From Achromobacter sp. MYb9 (GTDB taxonomy: Bacteria > Pseudomonadota > Gammaproteobacteria > Burkholderiales > Burkholderiaceae_B), in NCBI RefSeq assembly GCF_002975275.1, contig NZ_PCOQ01000004.1:1-64000 (forward strand): a stretch of 64,000 nucleotides of DNA. The letters are read 5' to 3'. Positions 48,377 through 56,746 of this stretch are shown here, in pieces. Numbering within the stretch: the stretch's first letter is position 1; each line of letters begins with the position of its first letter. Under the pieces are notes generated by a model. That model worked only from the letters and a program-made list of their open reading frames with translations. It had not been told where the DNA came from and made no database searches. Made by a program: the position numbers and the translations under genes.

Positions 48377-49150
48377 TCAGTCGCGCTCGCGATCCACCAG
48401 CCGGTGACGCGCCTGCCCCAGATGGAATTGCATGGCAACGCGCGCGCGCTCGCTGTCCTGTTCGCGGATGGCATCCAGGATGGTCGCGTGCTCGTCCACG
48501 ACGCGTTGAGCGCGCTGCCGTGAGCCGGTGCGCGTCAGGCTCAACGTCAGCCGCATGAAACCGTTGATGGATTCGTGGATGCTTTCCAGCACCCCCAGAT
48601 AGAAGTCGTTGCCGCTGGCCTCGGCAATGCTGGCGTGGAACGCCAGGTCGGCCTCGGGCGAGACCTGGCCGTGCGTCAGGCTGTCGGCGAATGCCGCATG
48701 CGCATCGGTGATCTTCTTCAATTGCTCGTCCGTGCGGCGCAACGCGGCCAGCCGGGCCGCATCGCCTTCCAGCGCCACCCGCACCTCCTGCGCGCGGAGA
48801 TAGGCGCTGACGTTCTGCACGTCGTTGAAGGTCTTCAGACGCGGCGCGGGCTGATGGCTGACGAACGTGCCCAGCCCCTGATGCGCGGTGATCAGGCCGT
48901 CGGCGCGCAGACGCAACAACGCTTCGCGCACGACGGGCCGGGATACGCCAAAGCGTTCCGAGATTTCATTTTCAGAGGGCAGCTTATCGCCGACATTCAA
49001 GCCGCCGGACACGATCTGTTCGAAAACCTGCCCGTAGACCTGATCCGCCAGCCGCACCCGGTGCCCGCGTTCAAGCGGGGGCGAACCCGGCGCCTCGGAC
49101 TCGACGGGCGCCTGCGGCTCGGATGACGTTGATGCTTTGGATCGGGCCAC
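48377..49150 (-). CDS. GntR-family (FadR subfamily) transcription regulator
   Basis: 257 residues from a GTG at 49148-49150 with AGGAGG four bases upstream; in-frame ATGs at 49183 and 49201 have weaker signals. A disordered N-terminus of about 30 residues precedes the winged helix (GDKLPSENEISERFGVSRPVVREALLRLRADGLI), then an FCD effector domain with likely metal-binding His residues (FHASIAEASGND, HATILDAIREQD). It lies inside the operon, 24 bases before the Ldh2 gene, and probably controls the palindrome at 50240-50252. Confidence 0.92.
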   Translation of the reverse strand: MARSKASTSSEPQAPVESEAPGSPPLERGHRVRLADQVYGQVFEQIVSGGLNVGDKLPSENEISERFGVSRPVVREALLRLRADGLITAHQGLGTFVSHQPAPRLKTFNDVQNVSAYLRAQEVRVALEGDAARLAALRRTDEQLKKITDAHAAFADSLTHGQVSPEADLAFHASIAEASGNDFYLGVLESIHESINGFMRLTLSLTRTGSRQRAQRVVDEHATILDAIREQDSERARVAMQFHLGQARHRLVDRERD

Positions 49151-49253
49151 GAAACCTCCTGAGTGCTTAGGCCTGCTCACCATTGCGTGAACAGCGCCCA
49201 TCGTACCGCCAACAGGCGGTCCGACGGGAGGCGCGCGGCCGCGGCGTTCAAGC

Positions 49254-50183
49254 TCAGGCCGCCACGGCTTCCTTGTCCCATGCCGCCAGCGCGCGGGCCA
49301 CCGGCGCCACGCGTTCGCGCTCCGCGCTGGAAATGCCGGTCAACAGCGGCAGCATGGGGCCCATGTCCGCCACGCCGGACAAGGTCACGGCGTCATGCAG
49401 CACGCGGATCGGGCTGATGCCATCACGGCAATCCTCCAGGCCCAGGTAATGCTCGCGCACGGCCTCGGCGTCGTCGTAGCGGCCTTCGCGCAGCAGATGA
49501 AGCAAGCGCATCGATCCGCGCGGCGCCACGCATACGGAACCCGACGTGAAGCTCTTCAGCCCGAAGTCGCGGTAATGGACGATGGCCGGGCGTTCGCCGA
49601 TACCGCTGACGACCCAGCGCGCATCCACCGCTTGCAACAAGGCCGACAGGTACGGATCTTTCAACGGGTCGTCACGCACGACCGCGTACTTGAAAGCGAC
49701 GATGCGGCCTTCCTCGATCAGGCGCGCCGCCGTGGCCGGCGCCAGATAATCCGCCGATTTGATGTAGACCACGGCGGGCTTGCCCAACGCGTCGGTAAAT
49801 CGCCGCACGCCATCCGCCAGCCCGGCGTCGGTGTACGGGAACGACATGGGCAGCAGCATCGCCGTGGGGAAGGCGCGCGAACGCAGGATCGCCGCCTGGT
49901 CCATCATCTTGCCGTAGTCGGGGCCGACCGACGGCAGTATCCACGTATCCGACCCTGCCAGGCCCGCCAGCATGTCAACGATGCGCGCGTATTCACTGAC
50001 TGCCACGTTGTAGAAATTGGCGTTGCCGCCATACATCACATTGCGCACGCCGCCGGCTTCCAGGTGGCCCAGCAACGCCTTGTTGGCGGCTTCGTTCAGG
50101 GAAAGGTCGTCGTGGCGGGCCAACGGCGGCACGGCGATAACCGAACGCTGCAAGTCCTGGGCGGATACCGGGGAAGTTTTCAT
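49254..50183 (-). CDS. Atypical dihydrodipicolinate synthase-superfamily enzyme
   Basis: 309 residues of the DapA/NAL aldolase barrel family, whose members form a Schiff base between a lysine and a 2-keto acid. Candidate Lys165 lies in GRIVAFKYAVV and Tyr140 in PAVVYIKS, placed like Lys161 and Tyr133 of DapA. The usual GGTTGE pyruvate-carboxylate motif is replaced by YGGNANFYN (51-59), so the substrate head group may differ. First gene of the minus-strand operon with gntR, the Ldh2 gene, a Bug receptor and garL. It could be a dehydratase or aldolase for a keto-deoxy sugar acid. Confidence 0.75.
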   Translation of the reverse strand: MKTSPVSAQDLQRSVIAVPPLARHDDLSLNEAANKALLGHLEAGGVRNVMYGGNANFYNVAVSEYARIVDMLAGLAGSDTWILPSVGPDYGKMMDQAAILRSRAFPTAMLLPMSFPYTDAGLADGVRRFTDALGKPAVVYIKSADYLAPATAARLIEEGRIVAFKYAVVRDDPLKDPYLSALLQAVDARWVVSGIGERPAIVHYRDFGLKSFTSGSVCVAPRGSMRLLHLLREGRYDDAEAVREHYLGLEDCRDGISPIRVLHDAVTLSGVADMGPMLPLLTGISSAERERVAPVARALAAWDKEAVAA

Positions 50184-50231
50184 GGACGGGGCTCCTGGCT
50201 GATCCAGTTGTTAGATGAGTAAGGTGAAAAA

Positions 50232-50261
50232 AGTATACTTGGTTGACAACCATAACCTCAA
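50232..50261 (-). promoter_or_regulatory. Minus-strand promoter of the DapA-family operon
   Basis: On the minus strand TTGAGG (50256-50261) and TATACT (50232-50237) are spaced by 18 bases. The palindrome 50240-50252 lies wholly inside the spacer. Confidence 0.6.
50240..50252. promoter_or_regulatory. Candidate GntR operator in the divergent region
   Basis: TGGTTG-A-CAACCA is a perfect 13-base palindrome, of the TGGT...ACCA kind bound by FadR-subfamily GntR proteins. It overlaps the -35 of the plus promoter and fills the spacer of the minus promoter, so one bound dimer could silence both operons. Confidence 0.65.
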
Positions 50262-50271
50262 TACCTATATT
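50243..50271 (+). promoter_or_regulatory. Plus-strand promoter of the Bug-Bug-dehydrogenase operon
   Basis: TTGACA (50243-50248) and TATATT (50266-50271) with a 17-base spacer, a strong consensus-like sigma-70 promoter. The expected start near 50278 leaves a leader of about 125 bases before the first gene. Confidence 0.75.
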
Positions 50272-50403
50272 TGTTTTACAAGTAAGACGGCAGCAAAACG
50301 CAGGGTGCCGCGGGCGCCTTGCGGCTTCAAGCCCGGGCCCCGCCAGGGTTGGAATTCCCCACAAACGATGCGCGGCCACGCGCACACCAAGGAGACACGT
50401 TCC

Positions 50404-51405
50404 ATGCAAGCAGCTCCCCTGCGCAACCGGCTGTTTACCGCCGCCATGCTGACGGCCACCGCCTTTTTGTTTCCGGCGGCCCCTGCGCTGGCCGACTACC
50501 CCGAACGCGACGTGAAGATCATCGTGCCCTTCCCCGCCGGCGGCACGGCGGACATCGCCGCGCGTGTCGTGGCGGCCGAATTGGGCAAGAGCTGGAACAA
50601 GTCTGTTGTGGTGGACAACAAGGCGGGCGCGGGCGGCAACGTCGGTTCGGCCGAGGCGGCGCGCGCGCCGGCCGACGGCTATACGTTGCTGATGGGCACC
50701 GTCAGCACGCATGCGATCAATCAGTCCGTCTACGCCAAGCTGCCCTATGACCCGGTCAAGGATTTCGTTCCCGTGACGCTCGTCATCCCGGTGCCGAACA
50801 TCCTTGAGCTCAATCCCAAGTTCGCCGACAAACACGGCATCCGCACCGTGGCGGACCTGATCAAGTACCTGAAGGCCAATCCGGACACCGTCAACATGGC
50901 GTCCACCGGCAACGGCACGTCCACGCACCTGTCGGGCGAACTGTTCCAGAGCATGACGGGCACGCGCATGACGCACGTTCCGTACAAGGGCAGCAGCCCC
51001 GCCCTGACGGACGTGATGGGCGGCTCCGCCGACCTGATCTTCGACAACTTGCCTTCATCCATGGGCTACATCAAGGGCGGCAAGCTGCGGCCGTTGGCGG
51101 TCACCACGACCGCGCGTTCGCCCGCGCTGCCGGATGTGCCGACGTTGGCCGAGGCCGGCGTGAAAGGGTATGAGGCCTCCAGCTGGTTCGGGTTGCTGGC
51201 CCCTGCGGGCACGCCACCCGCCATCGTCGACAAGATCCAGCGCGACGTGGCGGCCGCATTGCAGCAAGAGCCGGTGCGCGCGCAACTGCAGGCCCAGGGC
51301 GCCACGCCCTCGGGCAACACCCCGACGCAATTCAAACAGTTCATGGCGCAAGAAACCGTGAAGTGGGCCGAAGTCGTGAAAACATCCGGCGCCAAGGTCG
51401 ACTGA
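50404..51405 (+). CDS. Bug-type tripartite tricarboxylate receptor
   Basis: Periplasmic receptor, 333 residues from ATG 50404 with AAGGAG nine bases upstream. Signal peptide to APALA-DYP, then [59 protein letters not shown] and LRPLAVTT. Divergent from the DapA-family operon and driven by the promoter at 50243-50271. It is clearly different in sequence from the other two receptors here, so it may bind a related but distinct solute or serve as a partner. Confidence 0.93.
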   Translation: MQAAPLRNRLFTAAMLTATAFLFPAAPALADYPERDVKIIVPFPAGGTADIAARVVAAELGKSWNKSVVVDNKAGAGGNVGSAEAARAPADGYTLLMGTVSTHAINQSVYAKLPYDPVKDFVPVTLVIPVPNILELNPKFADKHGIRTVADLIKYLKANPDTVNMASTGNGTSTHLSGELFQSMTGTRMTHVPYKGSSPALTDVMGGSADLIFDNLPSSMGYIKGGKLRPLAVTTTARSPALPDVPTLAEAGVKGYEASSWFGLLAPAGTPPAIVDKIQRDVAAALQQEPVRAQLQAQGATPSGNTPTQFKQFMAQETVKWAEVVKTSGAKVD

Positions 51406-51479
51406 CCTGACGCAGATCCAGGCCCGCGCGCAACGCGTGAGCGGCGGGCTTCCCAGCATCACGCGAACCAGGAGACACC

Positions 51480-52448
51480 ATGAATAAACTGATCTGCGCC
51501 ATTGCGGCGGGCGCCGCCCTGCTTGGCGGGCCGGCGGTCCAGGCCGCCGGCTACCCCGAAAAGCCCATCACCATGATCGTGCCCTTCGTGCCGGGCGGCT
51601 CATCCGACATCACCGCGCGGTCGGTCACGCCCGCGCTGTCGAAACTGCTGGGCCAGACCTTCGTCGTCGAAAACAAGCCGGGCGCCAACAGCGCCATCGG
51701 CGCGCAGGCCCTGGCTCGCAGCACGCCCGACGGCTACACCATGATGGTGGGTTCGATCGGCACTTTCGCCATCAACGAAGCGCTTTACAAGAACCTGTCC
51801 TACAACCCCAGCAAGGATTTTGAATACCTGACGCAGGCCGTGCGCAACCCCAATGTGCTGGTCGCCGCCAACTCCTTTCCCGCCAGCACCGTTGCCGAAC
51901 TGGTCGACTATGCGAAGAAGCATCCCGGCAGCGTCTCCTACGCGTCGTCGGGCACGGGCTCGTCCGACCACCTGTCCGCCGTGCTGTTCCGCCAGCGCAC
52001 GGGCAGCACGGGCGTGGATGTGCCCTACAAGGGCGGCGGCGCCGCCATCGCGGACCTGATCGGCGGACAGGTCAATGTGTCGTTCCAGAACCTGGGCGCG
52101 GTGCAGAATCACATCAAGGCCGGCAAGCTGAAGGCCCTGGCCATCACGGGTGATGCGCGCGCGCGCGACCTGCCCGACGTGCCCACGCTGAGCGAAGCCG
52201 GCATCAAGGACATGGTGGTGTATTCCTGGCAGGGCTTCGCCGTGCCCAAGGGCACCCCGCCGGCGGTCGTGCAGCAACTGTCGAAGGCGCTGCAGACCGC
52301 GTTGCGCGACCCGAAGACCGAGCAGACGCTGCAAGGCCTGGGCTTCGAAGTCGTCGCGAATACGCCGCAACAGTTCACGGCATTCCAGCAAGGCGAGGTC
52401 AAGCGCTGGAAGGACGTCATCCAGAAGGCCAACATCCAGCTGGAATAG
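51480..52448 (+). CDS. Bug-type tripartite tricarboxylate receptor
   Basis: Second plus-strand receptor, 322 residues; CAGGAG precedes the ATG. Signal peptide to PAVQA-AGY, then ITMIVPFVPGGSSDITARSV, VENKPGANSAIGAQALAR, VPYKGGGAAIADLIGGQVNV and LKALAITGDA. It follows the first receptor by 74 bases. A stem-loop after the stop (52475-52506) may separate it partly from the dehydrogenase gene. Confidence 0.93.
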   Translation: MNKLICAIAAGAALLGGPAVQAAGYPEKPITMIVPFVPGGSSDITARSVTPALSKLLGQTFVVENKPGANSAIGAQALARSTPDGYTMMVGSIGTFAINEALYKNLSYNPSKDFEYLTQAVRNPNVLVAANSFPASTVAELVDYAKKHPGSVSYASSGTGSSDHLSAVLFRQRTGSTGVDVPYKGGGAAIADLIGGQVNVSFQNLGAVQNHIKAGKLKALAITGDARARDLPDVPTLSEAGIKDMVVYSWQGFAVPKGTPPAVVQQLSKALQTALRDPKTEQTLQGLGFEVVANTPQQFTAFQQGEVKRWKDVIQKANIQLE

Positions 52449-52474
52449 CCGCCGGCAAGCAAGACAGGAAACAC

Positions 52475-52506
52475 GCAAAGGGGGTGCCTGCGGGCATCCC
52501 CTTTGC
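52475..52506 (+). terminator. Stem-loop after the second receptor gene
   Basis: A 14-base stem (52475-52488 with 52493-52506, one G-T wobble) and four-base loop TGCG. It lacks a clear T run, so partial termination or mRNA-end protection of the receptor transcript is more likely than full termination. Confidence 0.5.
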
Positions 52507-52531
52507 GGATTTCAAGGCCGAATCAAGTAGC

Positions 52532-53521
52532 ATGACCATTTTCGCCACCCACCCGTACGACAACATGACCACTAAGCATCGCATCATCCAGGTCGGCTCG
52601 CTGGCCGGCTCCCCCTCCGCCAACAAGAACCTCGCCGACCGGTACGACGTTGTCGAGCTGTGGAAATTCCCCGACCGCCAAGCCGCGCTGGCCGAACACG
52701 GCAAGGGCATCACGGCGGTCGTCACGTCGGCCAACTTCGGCGCCAACGCCGAACTCATCAACGCGCTGCCCGACCTGAAAGCCATCTGCAGCTGGGGCGT
52801 GGGCTACGAAACCATCGACGTGGACGCGGCCCGCAAGCGCGGCGTGCAGGTCAGCAATACACCGGACGTGCTGACGGACTGCGTGGCGGACCTGGCCTGG
52901 GGCCTCTTGATCGCCGGCGCTCGTCGCATGGGCCAGGGCGAACGATTCGTGCGCGCCGGCCAGTGGGGCCAGGTGCACGGCAGCATCCCGCTGGGCCAGC
53001 GCGTCAGCGGCAAGAAACTGGGCATCGTGGGCCTGGGCCGGATCGGTGAAGCAATCGCCAAGCGCGGCACCGGGTTCGACATGGACGTGCGTTACCACAA
53101 CCGCCGCAAGCGCGACGACATCGCCTACGGCTACGAGGCCTCGCTGGTCGATCTGGCCACGTGGGCGGACTTCCTGATCGTGGCCACGGTGGGCGGCCCC
53201 AGCACGCGCCATCTGGTGAACCAGCCGGTCCTGGAAGCGCTGGGTCCCAAGGGCATCATCGTCAACATCGCGCGCGGACCCGTCATCGACGAGACCGCCC
53301 TGGTGGCCGCATTGGAATCGGGCAAACTGGGCTGCGCCGCGCTGGACGTGTTCGAACACGAACCCAAGGTGCCGGACGCGCTGACCACGAGCGACAACGC
53401 CGTCGTATTGCCCCACATCGGCAGCGCCACGCTGGAGACGCGCCTTGCGATGGAAAACCTGATGCTCGACAATCTTCAGGCCTACTTCGACACCGGTCGC
53501 GTGATCACACCGGTGGAATGA
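52532..53521 (+). CDS. D-isomer-specific 2-hydroxyacid dehydrogenase (GhrB/hydroxypyruvate reductase-like)
   Basis: Reduces 2-keto acids such as glyoxylate or hydroxypyruvate to D-hydroxy acids with NAD(P)H. 329 residues from ATG 52532; ATG 52565 (MTTKHRII) is equally possible, and neither has a good ribosome site. Cofactor motif GIVGLGRIGEAIAKR, then the catalytic Arg in VNIARGPVIDE, Glu in DVFEHEP and His in LPHIGSAT. RYHNRRKR at the end of the second strand suggests NADPH. With GarL it could process tartronate semialdehyde or hydroxypyruvate; this is inference. Confidence 0.9.
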   Translation: MTIFATHPYDNMTTKHRIIQVGSLAGSPSANKNLADRYDVVELWKFPDRQAALAEHGKGITAVVTSANFGANAELINALPDLKAICSWGVGYETIDVDAARKRGVQVSNTPDVLTDCVADLAWGLLIAGARRMGQGERFVRAGQWGQVHGSIPLGQRVSGKKLGIVGLGRIGEAIAKRGTGFDMDVRYHNRRKRDDIAYGYEASLVDLATWADFLIVATVGGPSTRHLVNQPVLEALGPKGIIVNIARGPVIDETALVAALESGKLGCAALDVFEHEPKVPDALTTSDNAVVLPHIGSATLETRLAMENLMLDNLQAYFDTGRVITPVE

Positions 53522-53548
53522 CGCGCCTGGCGTCACGGTAGAAACGAA

Positions 53549-53580
53549 AAAGCCTCTCGGTGCCCATACCGAGAGGCTTT
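53549..53580 (+). terminator. Rho-independent terminator of the receptor-dehydrogenase operon
   Basis: AAAGCCTCTCGGT and ACCGAGAGGCTTT form a perfect 13-base stem around GCCCAT, 27 bases after the dehydrogenase stop, with a short T tract. Confidence 0.85.
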
Positions 53581-53651
53581 CGACTTTCCGGGTCCCGCGG
53601 GGCCGGCAGTCTTCCTGCAAAGGAACGATATCGGGCTTTACAGCCCCTTGC

Positions 53652-53891
53652 CTACTTCGCCGGCGTCGTGGCGCCGGAATGGTCCATCTTCGATGCCGTG
53701 CCCGATTTGGCGGCTGCCGGTTTGGCGGACGTCTTGTCAGACTTGTGATGCTTGTGCTGCGCCTGGGTCTTGGTATCGCCCGCCTTGGCCGACGCATCGG
53801 CGCCCGCCGCGAACGCCGAAGGCGCAGCAGCAAGACCGAGGCACAAGGCCGAGGTGGACAAGAACGCAGCAATACGGGAGTGAGTCGTCAT
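53652..53891 (-). CDS. Small exported Lys/Ala/His-rich protein
   Basis: 79 residues from the ATG at 53889-53891 with AGGAG upstream. A signal peptide ends at AAPSAFA-AGAD (about residue 29). The mature part of about 50 residues has low complexity, rich in Ala, Lys, Thr and Ser, with QHKHHKSDKT in the middle and SKMDHSGATTPAK at the end. I do not recognise a family. The His cluster and acidic neighbours could bind metal or DNA, but nothing shows this. Neighbours are a convergent dehydrogenase gene and a TSUP transporter. Confidence 0.7.
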   Translation of the reverse strand: MTTHSRIAAFLSTSALCLGLAAAPSAFAAGADASAKAGDTKTQAQHKHHKSDKTSAKPAAAKSGTASKMDHSGATTPAK

Positions 53892-54083
53892 TTCATGAAC
53901 TCCTGAATGTAAAAGGCCGAAGCCTCTTCCGACACGGGGCGGCAACATCGCCGCTTACCCCGTACTCCGTTTGAAGTCGGCCCATCCAGAAGGTTCAACC
54001 TGGAACCATAAAATTTCGGACGCTAACGCTTGGAAATAGAAAAGCGCCGATGCGCACCGGGTCACAAATGAAGGCTGACTCGT

Positions 54084-54863
54084 CTACGCCTCGAAGGCCA
54101 GCAGCGCGACGGTGGCGAACAGCATCACTGCAAAGCTGATTCTCAGCTTGCGTTCAGGAAGGCGATACGCCAGCTTCACGCCGACCGGCACGAACAAGAG
54201 GCTGCCGATGGCCAGCGGCAGGCCGACCATCCAATCCGCTTGCCCGGCCCACGCGTAGGTGATCAGCGCGATGGTCGACCCGGGGATCACCATGCTTAAC
54301 GCCAAGGCTTGCGCGGTGGTCTGCGGCAAGCGGAATACCGACGTGATGATGGGCACGGCCAGTACCGCGCCGCCGACGCCAAAGAAGCCGCCCAGCGTGC
54401 CGCACAGCATGCCCAGCACGCTGGCGCGCCGCGGGGTGAAGACCGGAGCCGGCGCCTTGTTGGCCTGCGGACGCTTCGCTGCGGGACGCGCGGCGCGCCA
54501 GGTCTGCCAGACGTAGAACAAGGCAATGAAGAACAGAAATACGGCGAAGCTCTGACGCAGCACGCTGGAATGGATGCCCAGCGCCAGTCGCGCCCCCACC
54601 CAGGTGAATACCACGGCGCCTGCCGCGCCCGCCGCGGCAACGCGCTTGTCGATCCGCGTTTGCTGGTTGTACTTGCGCACGGCCATCGTGATCGCAGGCA
54701 GCACCATGATCAGCGCCGTGCCTTGAGCCAGTTGTTGAGACATCCCCATCAACAGCACCAGCGCGGGGATGGCGATAAGTCCGCCTCCGATGCCGAGCAC
54801 GCCGCCCATGAAGCCAATCAGGCCACCCGCGGTCAGGCACGCGGCAATAACAAACAGACTCAC
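54084..54863 (-). CDS. TSUP (TauE/SafE) family membrane transporter
   Basis: 259-residue inner-membrane protein with about eight helices in two related halves: GGLIGFMGGVLGIGGGLIAIP and TLGGFFGVGGAVLAVPIITSV, the duplicated TSUP signature. Family members export sulfite, sulfoacetate or other organosulfur anions. The GTG at 54861-54863 is used, with GGAG upstream. Between radA and a small exported protein there is no context for the substrate. Confidence 0.88.
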   Translation of the reverse strand: MSLFVIAACLTAGGLIGFMGGVLGIGGGLIAIPALVLLMGMSQQLAQGTALIMVLPAITMAVRKYNQQTRIDKRVAAAGAAGAVVFTWVGARLALGIHSSVLRQSFAVFLFFIALFYVWQTWRAARPAAKRPQANKAPAPVFTPRRASVLGMLCGTLGGFFGVGGAVLAVPIITSVFRLPQTTAQALALSMVIPGSTIALITYAWAGQADWMVGLPLAIGSLLFVPVGVKLAYRLPERKLRISFAVMLFATVALLAFEA

Positions 54864-54958
54864 GTCTTGCTCCAGCAGACCCGGCCTTGTCCAGGATGGG
54901 CGATTCGAAAAAAGGGAGATTCAAGCGGACCTGGCCCGGGTTGCACCGGACCAGGACG

Positions 54959-56320
54959 TCAACGCAATTTGTCCAACGCGGCGTCCAAGCGGTCCACCGC
55001 CCAGATTTCCAGGCCTTCGATGGGCTGGCGCGGCGCGTTGGCCTTGGGGATCAACGCAATGGAAAAGCCCAGCTTGGCCGCTTCGCGCAAGCGTTCCTGC
55101 CCGCGCGGCGCGGGCCGGATCTCGCCCGCCAGGCCGACCTCGCCGAAAGCGATCAAACCACGCGGCAGTGGCTTGTCGCGCAGCGATGACATGATGGCCA
55201 GCAGCACCGGCAAATCCGCCGCCGGTTCCGTGATGCGCACCCCGCCCACCGCATTGACGAAAACGTCCTGGTCGAAAGTGGTGACACCGGCATGCCGATG
55301 CAGCACCGCCAGCAACATGGCCAGGCGATTGCCTTCCAGGCCAACGGTCAGGCGGCGCGGGTTGGGCGCATGGGAACTGTCGACCAGCGCCTGGATCTCG
55401 ACCAGCAGTGGCCGCGTGCCCTCCTGCGTGGCCATCACGCAGGAACCGGCCACCTGCTGTTCATGCTGCGACAGGAACAGCGCGGATGGATTGGCCACGC
55501 CGCGCAGGCCACGGTCGGTCATCGCGAAGACACCCAATTCGTTCACCGCGCCGAAGCGGTTCTTGAATGCACGCACCAGCCGGAACGACGAATGCGTGTC
55601 ACCTTCGAAATACAGCACGGTGTCCACGATGTGCTCCAGCACGCGCGGGCCCGCCAGCGCACCGTCTTTCGTGACGTGACCGATCATGACGATGGCAATG
55701 CCGGTCTGCTTGGCCAGCCGCGTCAATTGCGCAGCGCACTCCCTCACCTGCGACACCGAGCCGGGCGCGGCGCTGAGTTCACCGCTGTACAGGGTCTGGA
55801 TCGAATCGATCACCGCGACGGTCGGCTTCTGCTCGGACACCGCGGCCTGGATGGCCTCCAGACGGATCTCGGCCAGCAGGTTGACATTGCCGGTCTGCAA
55901 GTCCAGACGGCGGGCGCGCAGCGCGACCTGCTCGGCGGATTCCTCGCCCGTGACATACAGGACGTTGGTGCTCTGGGACATCGATGCCAGTGCCTGCAGC
56001 AGCAGCGTGGACTTGCCAATGCCCGGATCGCCGCCGATCAGCACCACCGCGCCGGCCACCAGGCCGCCGCCCAGCACCCGGTCGAACTCGTCCAGCCCGG
56101 TAGGCTGGCGCGGCGTTTCGCGGGCTTCGATTTCGGACAGGCTGCGCACCGGGCTGGCCGAGGCCAGCGGCGCGTAGCGGTGCGCCGACGCAGCGGGCGT
56201 CGACGATTCCACCGTTTCTTCCAGGGTGTTCCAGGCGTTGCAATGCGGGCATTTGCCCTGCCACTTCGGGGTAGTGCCGCCGCAGTCGGCGCACACATAT
56301 ACGGTTCGGGATTTGGCCAT
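54959..56320 (-). CDS. radA: RadA (Sms), DNA repair helicase-like protein
   Basis: RecA-related ATPase promoting branch migration in recombination repair. 453 residues: zinc finger with Cys10, Cys13, Cys24 and Cys27, Walker A GGDPGIGKST (96-105), the RadA-specific KNRFG motif (FKNRFGAVNELG), and a Lon-protease-like C-domain (GLEGNRLAMLLAVLHRH, AFGEVGLAGEIRP). Length and order match E. coli RadA (460). 95 bases separate it from the transporter gene downstream. Confidence 0.96.
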   Translation of the reverse strand: MAKSRTVYVCADCGGTTPKWQGKCPHCNAWNTLEETVESSTPAASAHRYAPLASASPVRSLSEIEARETPRQPTGLDEFDRVLGGGLVAGAVVLIGGDPGIGKSTLLLQALASMSQSTNVLYVTGEESAEQVALRARRLDLQTGNVNLLAEIRLEAIQAAVSEQKPTVAVIDSIQTLYSGELSAAPGSVSQVRECAAQLTRLAKQTGIAIVMIGHVTKDGALAGPRVLEHIVDTVLYFEGDTHSSFRLVRAFKNRFGAVNELGVFAMTDRGLRGVANPSALFLSQHEQQVAGSCVMATQEGTRPLLVEIQALVDSSHAPNPRRLTVGLEGNRLAMLLAVLHRHAGVTTFDQDVFVNAVGGVRITEPAADLPVLLAIMSSLRDKPLPRGLIAFGEVGLAGEIRPAPRGQERLREAAKLGFSIALIPKANAPRQPIEGLEIWAVDRLDAALDKLR

Positions 56321-56746
56321 GCGCGAAAGTGTACCGGCAACCTGTCTTTTCAGCCTGCAAGGCAGGCATCAACAGGCGCACCCGCGCCCTGATTGCGCCG
56401 CCCCGGTGCGCGAATCTGTCATTTCGCTTTCACTAACGGGGACAGTCCAAAGTTACATCATGCAAATAGAAGAAATTCTCTGCCGGATTTCTGCAAATCG
56501 CGCATAATCAACGGGTGCAGCGCATTGTCGAACCGTCCGGTCAGGACGGCATACCCGACGCCAAACGCCCTTTACGGGCGCAGCAACGGGAATCGCGGCG
56601 CAATCGACCTGCGGTCTTTGCCGAGGCCGCATAAACCGGAACAAGACCCTAGCCACGACGAGACCGCCGGACCACCGGCGCGGCGCCCAGCAAAGGTCAA
56701 ACGCGGATATGTCCTGCCACCGGACGTATGCGCGAGGAGTACGCGC
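56321..56746 (+). other. Gene-free region with structured leader before the unknown membrane protein
   Basis: 426 bases with no credible gene. A -10-like CATAAT at 56503-56508 would start a leader of about 230 bases. In it CCGTCC-GGTCA-GGACGG (56533-56549) and CGCCC-TTTAC-GGGCG (56566-56580) form two successive hairpins, and the last bases hold GAGGAG before the ATG at 56747. I recognise no riboswitch family. The left end must also carry the radA promoter. Confidence 0.45.
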
